Under the pieces are notes generated by a model that ran no database searches, had not been told where the DNA came from, and was given only the letters and a program-made list of their open reading frames with translations. From the NCBI GenBank assembly GCA_965200835.1, contig OZ241390.1, forward strand, positions 248,001-312,000: a stretch of 64,000 bases of DNA, in the 5' to 3' direction. Below are positions 9,034-18,634 of this stretch, piece by piece. This DNA comes from JAPPFW01 sp965200835. GTDB taxonomy: Bacteria > Actinomycetota > Acidimicrobiia > Spongiisociales > Spongiisociaceae. How positions within the stretch are numbered: position 1 is the first letter of the stretch; each line of letters begins with the position of its first letter. The position numbers and the translations under genes are program-made.

Positions 9034-10605
9034 TCAATCCCCCTCGGTGCCAGCAGTCCCGCGCTCGCCGTTCTTGCGCAGGTAGGCCCGCCAGGTCGTG
9101 GCCCACCGGTCCGGGTCGTCCAGGCCCGAGCCCACCACGCGATGGATCGGCTGGTTGTGGGGAGCGGTCTTGACCAGCTCCGGGTCGTTACGGGCTTCCT
9201 CGCAGATGGCGGCTATCACATCCACCCAGTAGTCGAGGTCCTCGATGGACCACATCTCCCCCGCCTCGGGCGTGAACGGCTCGGGGATGAACCACGGCTC
9301 ATGGCTCATCCAGTAGGCATCCACCCCGTAGTCGGTCATCCGGTTGGCCACATCGACGGTGGTGACTCCGGTCTCCTCGGCTAGGTCCCCCAGGCTGTAG
9401 CGGGTCATTTCCATCCGGAACCGGTCGAGGTGGGCCAGACCTTTGCTCACCCCTGGAATCTCGAGCAGGCGGGTCTCCATGTAGTTGTTGGCCAGCAGGG
9501 ACAGATCAGCCCCCTCCTTGACGCCGGCGGCACCCATCGCCCGCAACCAGGCGTAGGCCTTGACGATCACCGGAATGTTCCCTAGATACTCCCGTACCTG
9601 AGTGGTTCCGGCCCGGGCCGGGGTCTCGATCGTGTATCCGTCGTCGCCCTTTACGACTACCGGAGTGGTCAGATAGGGCGCCAGCTCGGCCGAGCATCCG
9701 TAGGCTCCCACCGCCGGGCCACCACCAGCCTTGGGTGCTCCGAAGGTCTTGTGCAGCATCATCATGCAGGCATCGAACCCGAGCTCCCGGGCACGGATCC
9801 GTCCCATGACCCCGTTGAAATTGGCATGGTCGTAGAAGCACAGACCCCCGACCCCGTGCACGATCTCCACCCACTCCTTTATGTGGGGGTTGTAGATCCC
9901 GATGTCATCAGGGTTGTTGACCATGAGCGCGGCGGTCCGTTCCGAGGCCACCGAGCGGAGTGCCTCCACCGAGGCGTATCCTTCTTCCTCGAGCGGCAGG
10001 GTTATGACTTCGAACCCGGCGGCCGCCGCGGTGGCCGGATTGCAGGGATGGGCCTGGGCGGTGGTGATGATCTCGCGCCTGGTGGCCAGGTCACCTGCTG
10101 CTTCGTGATAGGCGCGGGTGACGGTGGCGTGCAGGAAGGCCGCATCGGCGCCTCCTCCCGGCTGGAACACGAACTGGTCCATGCCGGTCAACTCCCGCAG
10201 CATGCTGTCCAACCCATGGATCACCCCGAGGGTGCCTTGCAGGGTTTCCAAATCCTGGTCCGGGTGGGTATCGGCCACGAACGGCAGGCGGGAGATGGCC
10301 TCGGTCACGCGGGGGTTGTACTTCATCGTGCAGGTACCGAACAGGCTGATACCCATCATCCCCAGGACTTCCTGCGAAAGGTGCAGGTAGTGACGGAGGA
10401 CCTCGGGTTCGGACAGCTCGGGTAGCTCGGGCGGCGCTGATCGCCTCACCCCCTCCGGCACCAGCTGGCCGACATCTTCACCGGCCGGACCGAATTCGGA
10501 CGCGTCGTCGGGGAACAGCACTCCCCGCCTCCCCGGAGCACCCATCTCCATCACCAGCGGCTCGTCCCAGACCGCCGCGTGATACTTTCTCAGCCCGTTG
10601 TCCAT
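9034..10605 (-). CDS. gcvPB: Glycine dehydrogenase (decarboxylating) subunit 2
   Basis: 523 residues from the ATG at 10605, which shares one base with the TGA of gcvPA (TGATG). With GcvPA it forms the P-protein of the glycine cleavage system, a PLP enzyme that decarboxylates glycine and loads the aminomethyl group on the lipoyl H-protein. The PLP Lys is K286 in MMLHKTFGAPKAGGGPAVG. Also seen are GISLFGTCTMKYNPRV (about 85-100) and the FQPGGGADAAFLHA loop. Length is normal for the B subunit. An upstream in-frame extension overlapping gcvPA is not needed. No gcvT, gcvH or lpd lies in the window. Confidence 0.95.
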   Translation of the reverse strand: MDNGLRKYHAAVWDEPLVMEMGAPGRRGVLFPDDASEFGPAGEDVGQLVPEGVRRSAPPELPELSEPEVLRHYLHLSQEVLGMMGISLFGTCTMKYNPRVTEAISRLPFVADTHPDQDLETLQGTLGVIHGLDSMLRELTGMDQFVFQPGGGADAAFLHATVTRAYHEAAGDLATRREIITTAQAHPCNPATAAAAGFEVITLPLEEEGYASVEALRSVASERTAALMVNNPDDIGIYNPHIKEWVEIVHGVGGLCFYDHANFNGVMGRIRARELGFDACMMMLHKTFGAPKAGGGPAVGAYGCSAELAPYLTTPVVVKGDDGYTIETPARAGTTQVREYLGNIPVIVKAYAWLRAMGAAGVKEGADLSLLANNYMETRLLEIPGVSKGLAHLDRFRMEMTRYSLGDLAEETGVTTVDVANRMTDYGVDAYWMSHEPWFIPEPFTPEAGEMWSIEDLDYWVDVIAAICEEARNDPELVKTAPHNQPIHRVVGSGLDDPDRWATTWRAYLRKNGERGTAGTEGD

Positions 10606-12002
10606 CAGCTCGTCACCTCTTCCAGCGCCGTCACCAGGCGATCGATGTCCTGGCGAGTGTGTATCTCGGTCACGCAGTAGAGGGAAGCCTGCCCCAGGTA
10701 GGGGCATTCGGTGCTCAGGTCCCGGCCGCCGAAGATACCTTCCTTCCTGAGCTCCCGATTGACCTGCTCCACGGTCAGGCCGCTTTGGTCGAACCGGACC
10801 ACGAACTCCTTGAAGAAGCCGCCGGGCCACAGGACCTCCAGCGAAGGTATCTCACCTATCCGGCGAGCTGCGTAGTGGCTACGCCTGAGGATGGCCTTGC
10901 CGAGCTCCTCGAACCCGGCCGGGCCAAGGACGGACAAGTAGGCCGCGTTGGCGATGGTCCACAGGTAGACCGAGTTACCGGTCCAATCCTTGCCCTCCTC
11001 CCGCGAACCGTAGGAACTCTGGTGGAACAGGGTGAGCCCGAAAGCCCGCTCGCCCGGAACGGTGGTGTCGGTCAGGCTCACCTGCAGGGTGGGGTACTCC
11101 CGGGCATAGCGTTCCTCGTCCCGGGTGGCGATAAAGCCACCCACGCCTCCCCCACCGTTCATGTGGATGCCGAGCGGTTGGGTGGATCCGACCGCAATGT
11201 CGGCGCCGTAGTCGGAGGGAGGAGTGATTACCCCCAGCGAGGTTGGGTCGACCCCCACGATGGTCTCGGCTCCATTACGGCGGGCCAACTCGGCGATAGA
11301 ACCCGGCCGGTCCTCGATCACCCCGGCGTAGGAAGGGTTCTCGAAGTAGACCGCTGCCACCTCCCCGGAGAGCTTCCGGTCGAGATCTTCCAGGTCGAGC
11401 CGGCCGGTCTCCGGATCGAACCCCACGCTCACCAGGTCTATATGGCCAGCCTGGTCGGGGATTCCGCAGTAGGTGCGGGCCACGTCGAGCCGCTGGGGGT
11501 CCATGAGCACCGGGACTAGCACCCGGCTGCGTCCGGTCATCCGGCAGGCCATCCGGATGGCATGGCCCACCGCCGCTCCCCAGCTGTATACCGGCAGGCC
11601 GACGAAATCCATCCCCACCAGCTCCCCCAGCTGGCTGGCGAACTCGAACCAGGCCTGATTGCGACCCAGGTCAGAGGAAGGGGTTCCCCACACCGAGGTG
11701 AGGAACTCGCTGCGCGTCCAGATCTCGTCACAGATAGCCGGCACATGGTGCTGCCAGGTGCCCCCACCCAGGAAGCTCAGGTTGTCCTCGCAGGTCTCGT
11801 TGTTGCCCAGTACATCCAGGAGATGCCGTTTCAACAAGACCTCCGATGACAGGGGGTCGGGAAGCCGGAACCCTCTGCTCGTGACATGTTCATCGGGGAT
11901 CTGCTCGAAGAGGCGGTCGACGCTCTCAACACCGATAGCTTCGAGCATGCGGTTCTTGGCCTCCTCCGTGGAGTTGGCCATGTATGGATGTGCTCGTTTC
12001 AC
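10605..12002 (-). CDS. gcvPA: Glycine dehydrogenase (decarboxylating) subunit 1
   Basis: 465 residues. I chose the GTG at 12002 because it gives the usual N-terminus, (M)KRAHPYMANSTEEAKNRML, in register with the family start; a more upstream start at 12110 adds 36 atypical residues. Family marks are SFLGGGTWQHHVPAICDEI, the SEFLTSVWGTPSSD segment and SYGSREEGKDWTGNS. GcvPA has the P-protein fold but not the PLP Lys, and pairs with GcvPB. Upstream, 222 bases separate it from the divergent gene at 12225; I looked for a tandem glycine riboswitch there and did not recognise one. Confidence 0.95.
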   Translation of the reverse strand: MKRAHPYMANSTEEAKNRMLEAIGVESVDRLFEQIPDEHVTSRGFRLPDPLSSEVLLKRHLLDVLGNNETCEDNLSFLGGGTWQHHVPAICDEIWTRSEFLTSVWGTPSSDLGRNQAWFEFASQLGELVGMDFVGLPVYSWGAAVGHAIRMACRMTGRSRVLVPVLMDPQRLDVARTYCGIPDQAGHIDLVSVGFDPETGRLDLEDLDRKLSGEVAAVYFENPSYAGVIEDRPGSIAELARRNGAETIVGVDPTSLGVITPPSDYGADIAVGSTQPLGIHMNGGGGVGGFIATRDEERYAREYPTLQVSLTDTTVPGERAFGLTLFHQSSYGSREEGKDWTGNSVYLWTIANAAYLSVLGPAGFEELGKAILRRSHYAARRIGEIPSLEVLWPGGFFKEFVVRFDQSGLTVEQVNRELRKEGIFGGRDLSTECPYLGQASLYCVTEIHTRQDIDRLVTALEEVTS

Positions 12003-12224
12003 TCCGTCTACTTTCGGGTCGGGTCTTGTGAGGATCGGAACCCCCGGCTCGGTCACCGAGTGAAGAGCGTGTCGTGGGGTTCCGGTGGGGCCGTCCCAGG
12101 GCCGGACCACGGCTTAGCACTATAGTTAGAGCAGGTGTCACCGCCAGGGTCGCCTGCTCGATGAGGAGGCCGGGTCCCGGCGCCGGCACATCATCCACCT
12201 GCCCCGACCTCGAAGATCACCCGC

Positions 12225-13346
12225 TTGCCTGCTGCCCCCTCCGCCTCGACCCGGCTCGGTCTGATAGTCAATCCGATAGCCGGTATGGGAGGATCAGTCG
12301 GGCTGCACGGTACGGACGGGGACACCTATCTGGAGGCAGAGCAGCGCGGTGCTACCCCGGTGGCCGGCAAGCGGGCCGCCCGCGCCCTCCGGCAGGTTGC
12401 CACGGCCTTGCCGGACCTCCAAGTACTGGCCGCATCCGGCCGGATGGGCGAGCAGGCGGCCCGGCAAGCCGGCTTCCATGCGGCGGTCGTGAGTGTGACC
12501 TCCCACCCCACCACCGCCGCCGACACCCGGGCTGTAGCGCGGGCCATGAAGTCTGCCGGTGTCTCCCTCCTGCTGTTCGCGGGCGGCGATGGGACGGCTC
12601 GAGATGTGGTGGCTGAGTTGGGCGCCGGCGTGCCAGTTATCGGTATCCCCACCGGGGTCAAGATGCACTCGGCGGTGTTCGGCAACACTCCCGAAGCGGC
12701 CGGAGCCATGGCGGCTCGCTTCCTCCAGTCGCCCGGCCAGGTGCAGCTCGTCTCCCGGGAAGTACTCGACGCCGCCGGTGAGCCCGGCCAGGTCGCCGGG
12801 TTCTCGATCGCCTCGGTTCCGTTCGTGCGGGATCTTCTGCAGCCGGGGAAGTCGATGGGATCGCTGGGGGACGACAGCAGCCTCGACCGCCTGTGCGCTT
12901 CCCTGGCCTCCCGGATGGCACCTGATCACCTGTATGTACTCGGCCCGGGCACCACGGTGGCCAGGATCCTCCACCATCTCGGGCTGGACGGGACGGTGGC
13001 CGGGGTGGATGCGGTGCTGGACCGCCGGCTGGTGCTAACCGATGCCACCCAGCAGGACCTGCTCGATCTCCTGGACGGATCGCGGTCCGCCACGATCTTC
13101 CTGGGGGTCATCGGTGGCCAGGGATTCCTGCTCGGCCGGGGCAACCAGCAGATCAGCCCGGCTGTGATCGAGCTGGTCGGTGAGCAGAACGTCATGATCC
13201 TGGCCGGGGAAGGAAAGGTGCGCAGTCTCGACCCTCCCGTGCTCAGGGTCGACACCGGGGTCGAGGACTCGCAGCCGGTGATGCTGGGCTACCGTCGGAT
13301 CCATACCGCTCCCGGCAGGAGCATCGTCATGAAGGTGGTGGGTTGA
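12225..13346 (+). CDS. ATP-NAD kinase-like protein (COG3199 / AcoX type)
   Basis: 373 residues from a TTG at 12225, the first start that keeps the complete LGLIVNPIAGMGGSVGLHG motif at about residue 11. The NAD kinase-like fold is shown by LLLFAGGDGTARDVV (about 115-129, the GGDG nucleotide site) and VPVIGIPTGVKMHSAVF. This family, often called AcoX when near acetoin genes, is related to NAD kinase but longer, and its substrate is mostly unknown. The gene faces away from gcvPA and is followed after 91 bases by a membrane protein on the same strand. A catalytic role in NADP formation is possible but not shown. Confidence 0.75.
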   Translation: MPAAPSASTRLGLIVNPIAGMGGSVGLHGTDGDTYLEAEQRGATPVAGKRAARALRQVATALPDLQVLAASGRMGEQAARQAGFHAAVVSVTSHPTTAADTRAVARAMKSAGVSLLLFAGGDGTARDVVAELGAGVPVIGIPTGVKMHSAVFGNTPEAAGAMAARFLQSPGQVQLVSREVLDAAGEPGQVAGFSIASVPFVRDLLQPGKSMGSLGDDSSLDRLCASLASRMAPDHLYVLGPGTTVARILHHLGLDGTVAGVDAVLDRRLVLTDATQQDLLDLLDGSRSATIFLGVIGGQGFLLGRGNQQISPAVIELVGEQNVMILAGEGKVRSLDPPVLRVDTGVEDSQPVMLGYRRIHTAPGRSIVMKVVG

Positions 13347-13437
13347 GAATCTGGCGCTCTGGCCCGAACCTTCCTGCGGGGACCTCGGGGCCAGCCAGTC
13401 CTGGAACTCTGCCCGCTATGAGCCGGAACAGGTCCGG

Positions 13438-15534
13438 ATGGGCGTAGACCGCCAACCGACCGAGGCTCGATGGATCCTGTCCAGGTTCGGTAAGTACGCC
13501 CTGGCTCCGGTCATCATGGTGCTGCCCTTCGCCGGGACCGCCTTTCTCGGTGACCAGCGCCGCTACATCTACATGTTCACCAACGAGACGGGTGGCAGTC
13601 TGTGGCGGTTGATCGGCCGGACTCTGGACCGGGTCGACTTCTTCCTGTCACTCGGCAACTTCCGGCCGCTGGGTCGCTTCGTGCTGGTGGCGGTCGACAT
13701 GATGACTCTCGAGGCTGCCTTGGCTACCGGCATCCCTCCCCATGTTCTGGCGGGCGCGATCCGGATGATCATGGTGGCGGTGCTCGCGGTCGCTGGAATG
13801 CTGGCTATCGCCACCCTGTGCCGAGCGGTCTCGGCCAGGATCCCCTCCGGCAACCGTTCGCCCGAACCACTGATGGTGGTGTTCGCTCCAATACTGGCCT
13901 TGTGCCTGGTAGCAAGCGGACTGCACGCGGTGATGTGGTTTCCGGTCTTCCTAGTCGGGGTGGTTGCACTGGCACTGGCAGTTCCGGTGCTGGTGGTATC
14001 GCACCCTGCTGCCAGCCGACGGTGGTCGTGGCAGCAGTGGCGGCTGTCGGCTGGCGGCGTCCTGGAGCCCGTGCTGATGATCCTGCTCGGGGCTGCCCTG
14101 GCCATGATCTACGACCTCGCGTACCTGGTGCCGGTCCTATGCGTGGCCCTGCTGGCCATGAGGGTGCTGCTGGCGGGGGGTGCCTGGAAGGGTGCTCTCC
14201 GCTCCGGAGCGATGGCCAGACTGATAGCCCTCTGGGTCGGATTCGCCGCCGTGTTCCTCCCGGTACGGATTTGGATAGCGGAACGCTGCTCGGCAGTCGA
14301 CTGTTACGGCGCCACCGAGGTCGTCCTATCAGGTCTGTCTCCTGCCGAAGTTTGGGATCGGATCGTGAGCGGACTTCCTCTGGCCGGCTGGTACCACACG
14401 ATCTCAACGGTCGGCGACGAACTGGCGTTGAAGACCCTGGCGGAATATCTGGACAACTGGACGACCTTCCCGATCGTGGCCGTGCTGGCCTGGTTCGCGA
14501 TCCGGGCGTTCTCCAAGGGCTTGGTCCCCCTGCTGGGATGGGAGCCTGGGACAGGATCTCGGATGGGTCTGGCCTCGATCGCGCTGGGAGCCCTGATCCT
14601 CCTCCTCACCGGAGTGCTGGTGGGGTTGTCTCGGACCGTACAGGTGTCCGAGTGGCCACTGGGCACACCGTGGCGGGAAACCTCGATGATGCAGGTGGGA
14701 TGGGCGCTGGTCCTGCTGGGCGTAGTGGTGATGGCCACTTCCCGGTGGTGCTCCCGCCTGACGCACCGATGGAAGGTTGCGGTGGCCGCGGTGATCGGCC
14801 TGGGCCTTTTCGCCGCGATGCTGGTCACCTATTACACCAACGACCAGTATGCCCGGATGCTGCGGAGCCGACCTACCGAGAATGCTGTGGCTCTGGTGTC
14901 CGCCTCGGTCGTCAACTTCGACACCAGCGAGGCGGGCGAGCGAGCCCGCTGCGAAGTGCTCCGTAGCTACCCGACCTCGGACCGGTTCGGGGTACTGGAC
15001 ATGCTGAACGAGCTCACCGACAGCAGGTACGGGCAGCCCTTCTGCCGGCCGACCACTGCAGGTGGTTATCCAAGCGGCTTTGCGGACGATGACGGCAGCC
15101 CCCACGAGCTAGCCATCGACACGTTGCATGCGGCCGCCATCCTGCGAGGCTGCGATGACGATCCGCACCGGTTCTGTCCGGACCGGCGGGCTACCAGACG
15201 TTACGCCGTGTGGCTGATCAATCGACTCGGGTGGGTCGGCATTCTGGAACCCGGAGTGAGTGACCTGCTGGGTCCGGGCGATGAGCTGACCCGTGGTGAC
15301 ATGGCCAGGTTCCTGGTGGAAGCGAGCGATGACCTGGCACCGGTCCCCCAGCCGCAAATGCTGTTCTCCGATACTGCCGACCGCGGCCTGGCTGCCTATG
15401 CGGCGGCGACTTACCAAGCCGGGATCATCGAGGCCTGCTTCGAGGACCCCCTACAGTTCTGCCCCGAGGAAGACATAACCCGTGGGGAGCTAATCACCAT
15501 GGTGGCTCGCGCCTTCGGACTGGTACCACGCTGA
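13438..15534 (+). CDS. Polytopic membrane protein with extracytoplasmic SLH-like tail
   Basis: 698 residues, ATG at 13438. Residues about 20-480 hold around a dozen hydrophobic segments with loops typical of uncharacterised glycosyltransferase-like or polymer-handling membrane proteins; I recognise no catalytic motif. The last 170 residues are soluble and have SLH-type units, including the Cys form (AAILRGCDDDPHRFCPD, then LTRGDMARFLVEAS, and GIIEACFEDPLQFCPEEDITRGELITMVARAFG). Fusion of a many-pass membrane domain to SLH repeats is unusual, since SLH repeats usually sit on exported wall proteins. It may link the membrane to the wall. It is downstream of the NAD-kinase-like gene and convergent with the racemase-like gene. 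Confidence 0.75.
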   Translation: MGVDRQPTEARWILSRFGKYALAPVIMVLPFAGTAFLGDQRRYIYMFTNETGGSLWRLIGRTLDRVDFFLSLGNFRPLGRFVLVAVDMMTLEAALATGIPPHVLAGAIRMIMVAVLAVAGMLAIATLCRAVSARIPSGNRSPEPLMVVFAPILALCLVASGLHAVMWFPVFLVGVVALALAVPVLVVSHPAASRRWSWQQWRLSAGGVLEPVLMILLGAALAMIYDLAYLVPVLCVALLAMRVLLAGGAWKGALRSGAMARLIALWVGFAAVFLPVRIWIAERCSAVDCYGATEVVLSGLSPAEVWDRIVSGLPLAGWYHTISTVGDELALKTLAEYLDNWTTFPIVAVLAWFAIRAFSKGLVPLLGWEPGTGSRMGLASIALGALILLLTGVLVGLSRTVQVSEWPLGTPWRETSMMQVGWALVLLGVVVMATSRWCSRLTHRWKVAVAAVIGLGLFAAMLVTYYTNDQYARMLRSRPTENAVALVSASVVNFDTSEAGERARCEVLRSYPTSDRFGVLDMLNELTDSRYGQPFCRPTTAGGYPSGFADDDGSPHELAIDTLHAAAILRGCDDDPHRFCPDRRATRRYAVWLINRLGWVGILEPGVSDLLGPGDELTRGDMARFLVEASDDLAPVPQPQMLFSDTADRGLAAYAAATYQAGIIEACFEDPLQFCPEEDITRGELITMVARAFGLVPR

Positions 15535-15573
15535 CGGGGAGCGGAGTCCTCTGCTATCTGAGCCTGCTAGTTC

Positions 15574-16224
15574 CTACCCGCCGGAATCCCGAAGGGCAGC
15601 CGCGGCGAACGTGACGGCCGCCCGGCACGGCTCGATAACAGACAGCCCGAGGTCGCGCTGTAGGCGGGAGCGTAGCTGGGTCATGCCGGTACAACCGAGC
15701 ACCACAACTTCTGCCCCAACATCCGACAGCTCATGGCCGGCCTTCAGGACATCCTGGTAGGCATCCTCACCTTCCAGATCGAGCACCCCCCTCCCGGTGG
15801 CGATGTCCCCGATCACCCGCGAAGCCAGCCCGATCCGATCCCAGTAGCGGAAGTGGCGCGGTACTGCATCCTCGACCGCCGAGATGATCCCTACCCGGCG
15901 AGCTCTGGCCATGGCCGCCAGCACCGATGCTTCGCCGATCCCCAGGACCGGAGCCTCTACGGCTGCCCGTAGCTCATCCACCCCCGGATCCGAGAAGCAG
16001 GCCACCACGTAGGCATCTGCCGGGTGTTCCCGAGCGGTCTCGATCATCGGCCCTATTGACGCAGCCACGTCGTCGTCCGACTCGACCGCCGGTGGCCCGC
16101 CCCGGCTGGTGACCACCCGTACTTCGACTCCTAGGTCTGAGGCAAGGGTCTGCACTGCCCGGTCGATCTCCCGGGATATACGCTCCGTGCTGTTCGGATT
16201 CAGCACGATGACCCTGCCCAGCAT
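15574..16224 (-). CDS. Aspartate/glutamate/hydantoin racemase family protein
   Basis: 216 residues. The family signatures are the N-terminal VIVLNPNST, the first catalytic Cys in DAYVVACFSDPG (C about 76) and the second in VVVLGCTGMTQL (C about 178), with the expected two-domain spacing. Such PLP-independent racemases use two Cys to invert amino acids or 5-substituted hydantoins; the LNPNST start is the hydantoin-racemase/HyuE subgroup. It stands alone, convergent with the SLH-tailed membrane protein. A link to the hydantoinase-like operon 17 kb away is possible but only by function. Maleate isomerase-type activity is another option. Confidence 0.8.
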   Translation of the reverse strand: MLGRVIVLNPNSTERISREIDRAVQTLASDLGVEVRVVTSRGGPPAVESDDDVAASIGPMIETAREHPADAYVVACFSDPGVDELRAAVEAPVLGIGEASVLAAMARARRVGIISAVEDAVPRHFRYWDRIGLASRVIGDIATGRGVLDLEGEDAYQDVLKAGHELSDVGAEVVVLGCTGMTQLRSRLQRDLGLSVIEPCRAAVTFAAAALRDSGG

Positions 16225-16336
16225 GGATCCCAGCCTAGGCCTGGACTCACCGTCTCGAGCTTGTACTTCTAATAGTATCGGAATACTCAGCGGTGACGTA
16301 TCCGCTAGTAGGGTGGGAGGGTAGCGCCGTTCGACC

Positions 16337-16344
16337 GAGGAGGG
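16337..16344 (+). promoter_or_regulatory. Strong ribosome binding site that fixes the start at 16350
   Basis: GAGGAGGG lies five bases before an ATG at 16350. It is the reason to place the start of the fibronectin-III gene upstream of its first in-frame stop, rather than at the GTG at 16431, which has no such site and would remove the positively charged part of the signal peptide. Confidence 0.7.
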
Positions 16345-16349
16345 TTTCT

Positions 16350-18425
16350 ATGTTGCGCTTCGACTTCCGATCGTCCTCCCGTACGGGGGAGACGCTGATG
16401 CGTGCCGTTCGCGTGGTGCTGTGACTGGTAGTGGTTGTTGTGGGAGTGGGTGTCGGTTCGCAACGTGTAGCACTTGCGCAACCTCCCATGGACCCGCCCG
16501 ACGGTCCGCCGACCGACTTTCAGATTGACGACCAAACCTCAACCTCCATAACGGCAAGTTGGACCAAAGCGCCTGACTCGAATAATCATATTCTCAAGAT
16601 TAGTACAACGTCGGGTGGGGGAAACTGGACTAACGTTGTTTACAACTGTTTTTCATACAGCGGCGATACCGTAAGCTTCGTCTTCGGAGGCGGGCGTTCC
16701 GGTTGCCAACTTCAAAGCGCGTTAACCGCGAACACGACCTACTACATAGATGTGGCAGGGATCAAGAACGTTTGGCAAGGGCCAGCAGCGGGAGAGATCT
16801 CAGGCAAAACGCTGCTGGCGCCGCCGACCAATGTGGCGGCGGAGGCTACTTCGACGACTGCTCTCAAGGTTACGTGGACCAACGCGGCGTCAGCAACTAG
16901 CCATCAGGTGCGGTACAAGCTGTCAACTGACAGCAGTTGGCCGAGTTGGTCGGGGACAGCGACCTCTCCACACAATATTTCGGGTCTGACGACGGGTACC
17001 ACGTATGACATTCAGGTGCGGGGAAGGATTGCTGGAACCAACGGAAACGACGGCCAGCCGAGACAAGTCTCGGGTACGACCATTGCGGTGGTTGCGCCAA
17101 CCGGTTTGTGGTATCCGACCGACACGGATGACTATGACCCGAGGTTCGGCAGGTTCGGTGGCGGTTATTGGGATGAGAGTCGGATCACGGTGTTTTGGAG
17201 TGCGGTGGCCGCTGCGTCTTGGTATGAGATCCGCTACCGTGCCGTGCGGGGGACGGCGCAGGCCGCTTGGTCTGCCTGGGCCGGCGCTGATGAGATCGAC
17301 CGCGTGGACGGTGTTCCGCTGTCTGGTCTGTTTCCGGCCTGGGACGGCACCGCCTACGAGATCGAAGTGCGCGGTGTCGATAGCGGTAACAACAGAGGGC
17401 CGGCGGCATCGTTGACGGCGAAGACCCGCTACGACCAGCCCACCCCGGTCAGAAACCTTCGGTTGGTATCGAACGATGGCGAACTCGGGGTCTACTGGAC
17501 GGCCGGGAACCACAATGACTAGTGGACTGTGTCACATTTCGTGGATGATGTGCTGGCCGGTATCCAGTCGGTCGATGACCCGAACGTGACGATCACCGGC
17601 CTCGAAAACGGCACGGAGCATCGGGTAAGCATCCAGGCATATCGGAAACTCGGGGTGCATCCTGTTCTCGGTGACCCGATAATGCCGGGGGCCTTGCCGA
17701 TACATGCCTACAGCATGCCGCTGGCGGCGCCGGGGTCGCTCACAGTGACGCGGGTCATGAACCGCGACCCTGACCTGATCTACCGTCCGGGCTGGCCGCT
17801 GCTGCCGCCCGGCTCGGAGCTGCCCGACCTGCCGTGGCTGCCGCCGGACGACGCCATCATTACCAAGCAGGCGCTGGAAATCAGCTGGGACCCGGTCGTG
17901 GGCGCGCCGTCGCACGGCGGCTATGAGGTGGCATTCCATCCCGGCAATCGGGCGCCCACAGGCTGGCATCCGCTGCTGCTGATCGGGGAGGCGACGACAT
18001 TCGTCGTGGCCGGCGTGGATCCGGGACTCACGATCAGCATCCGCGCGGTCGTCCAGGTCCAGGACGATTCGGTGGTCAAAGGTCCCTACGCGACCAACGG
18101 CGCCGCGCCGGGCGTGATAACCAATCCCAGTCCCGCGCCCTCACCGGCGCCCAGCCCGAGTCCGCCCGGCTACCAGCCGCCGCCGGATCAGGGTCCGCCG
18201 GGAACGAACCCACCCAGTCCGCCGGAGGACAGCGAACCTCGGGATAAACCGGAAGAGTCGTCCCCGCCTGAAGAACCGGCAGAGCCACCCGACTTCCCCG
18301 GTGGCCCACCCGACGGTGAGCCGCCGCCGGACTACCAACCGCCGCCAGGCCTACCCGACCCGCCACCCGACGACAGACCCGGTATGTTCAGGTTTCGTGC
18401 GCACGGCGGCCCCAGGGCAATCTAA
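16350..18425 (+). pseudogene. Secreted fibronectin-III repeat protein interrupted by two in-frame stop codons
   Basis: One frame runs from the ATG at 16350 to 18425 (692 codons) with a TGA at 16422-16424 and a TAG at 17520-17522 and nothing else wrong. The first stop lies in the signal peptide: basic RAVRVVL, stop, then LVVVVVGVGVG and a VALA-Q cleavage site. About five fibronectin-III domains follow, for example PPTNVAAEATSTTALKVTW, and VRNLRLVSNDGELGVYW with the TAG just after TAGNHND. After the TAG the same domain continues (WTVSHFV...VTITGLENGTEHRVSIQAY). The C-terminal 110 residues are Pro-rich (PSPAPSPAPS repeats). Domain integrity on both sides implies recent mutations or stop-codon readthrough. 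TGA is used as a normal stop elsewhere, so recoding of the genome is unlikely. No SLH or sortase signal is visible. Confidence 0.75.
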
Positions 18426-18634
18426 CGCTAACTCCAACACCTATGACAAGCGGCCGGAAGCCCGCCTCCCCGTGATGATGCGGGTCTCCGGCGGCCCGGT
18501 GAGCGGGGAGCAGGCGGCCTGGAGGAGCCCCCTCCGGCACAACGCTACAGCTCCCCCTAGGTGGTGGACCCGACCAATACTCCGGCACCGGGCTGACGTT
18601 CGCGTGTCGCCGGATCGAGCTTAAGGCCGGCCCG

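Noticed and set aside
12003..12224. Possible glycine riboswitch ahead of gcvPA
   Set aside because: I looked on the minus strand for the paired aptamer cores and found none of the conserved patches.
16422..17522. Recoding of UGA and UAG as sense codons in this genome
   Set aside because: TGA and TAG end many other genes here, including tight ATGA, GTGA and TTGA overlaps, so the code is normal and the two in-frame stops are local.
18426..18634. Several imperfect GC hairpins between the fibronectin-III gene and the oxidase gene
   Set aside because: The arms pair with gaps and mismatches (for example 18460-18472 with 18504-18518) and there is no T-run. I could not choose one as a terminator.
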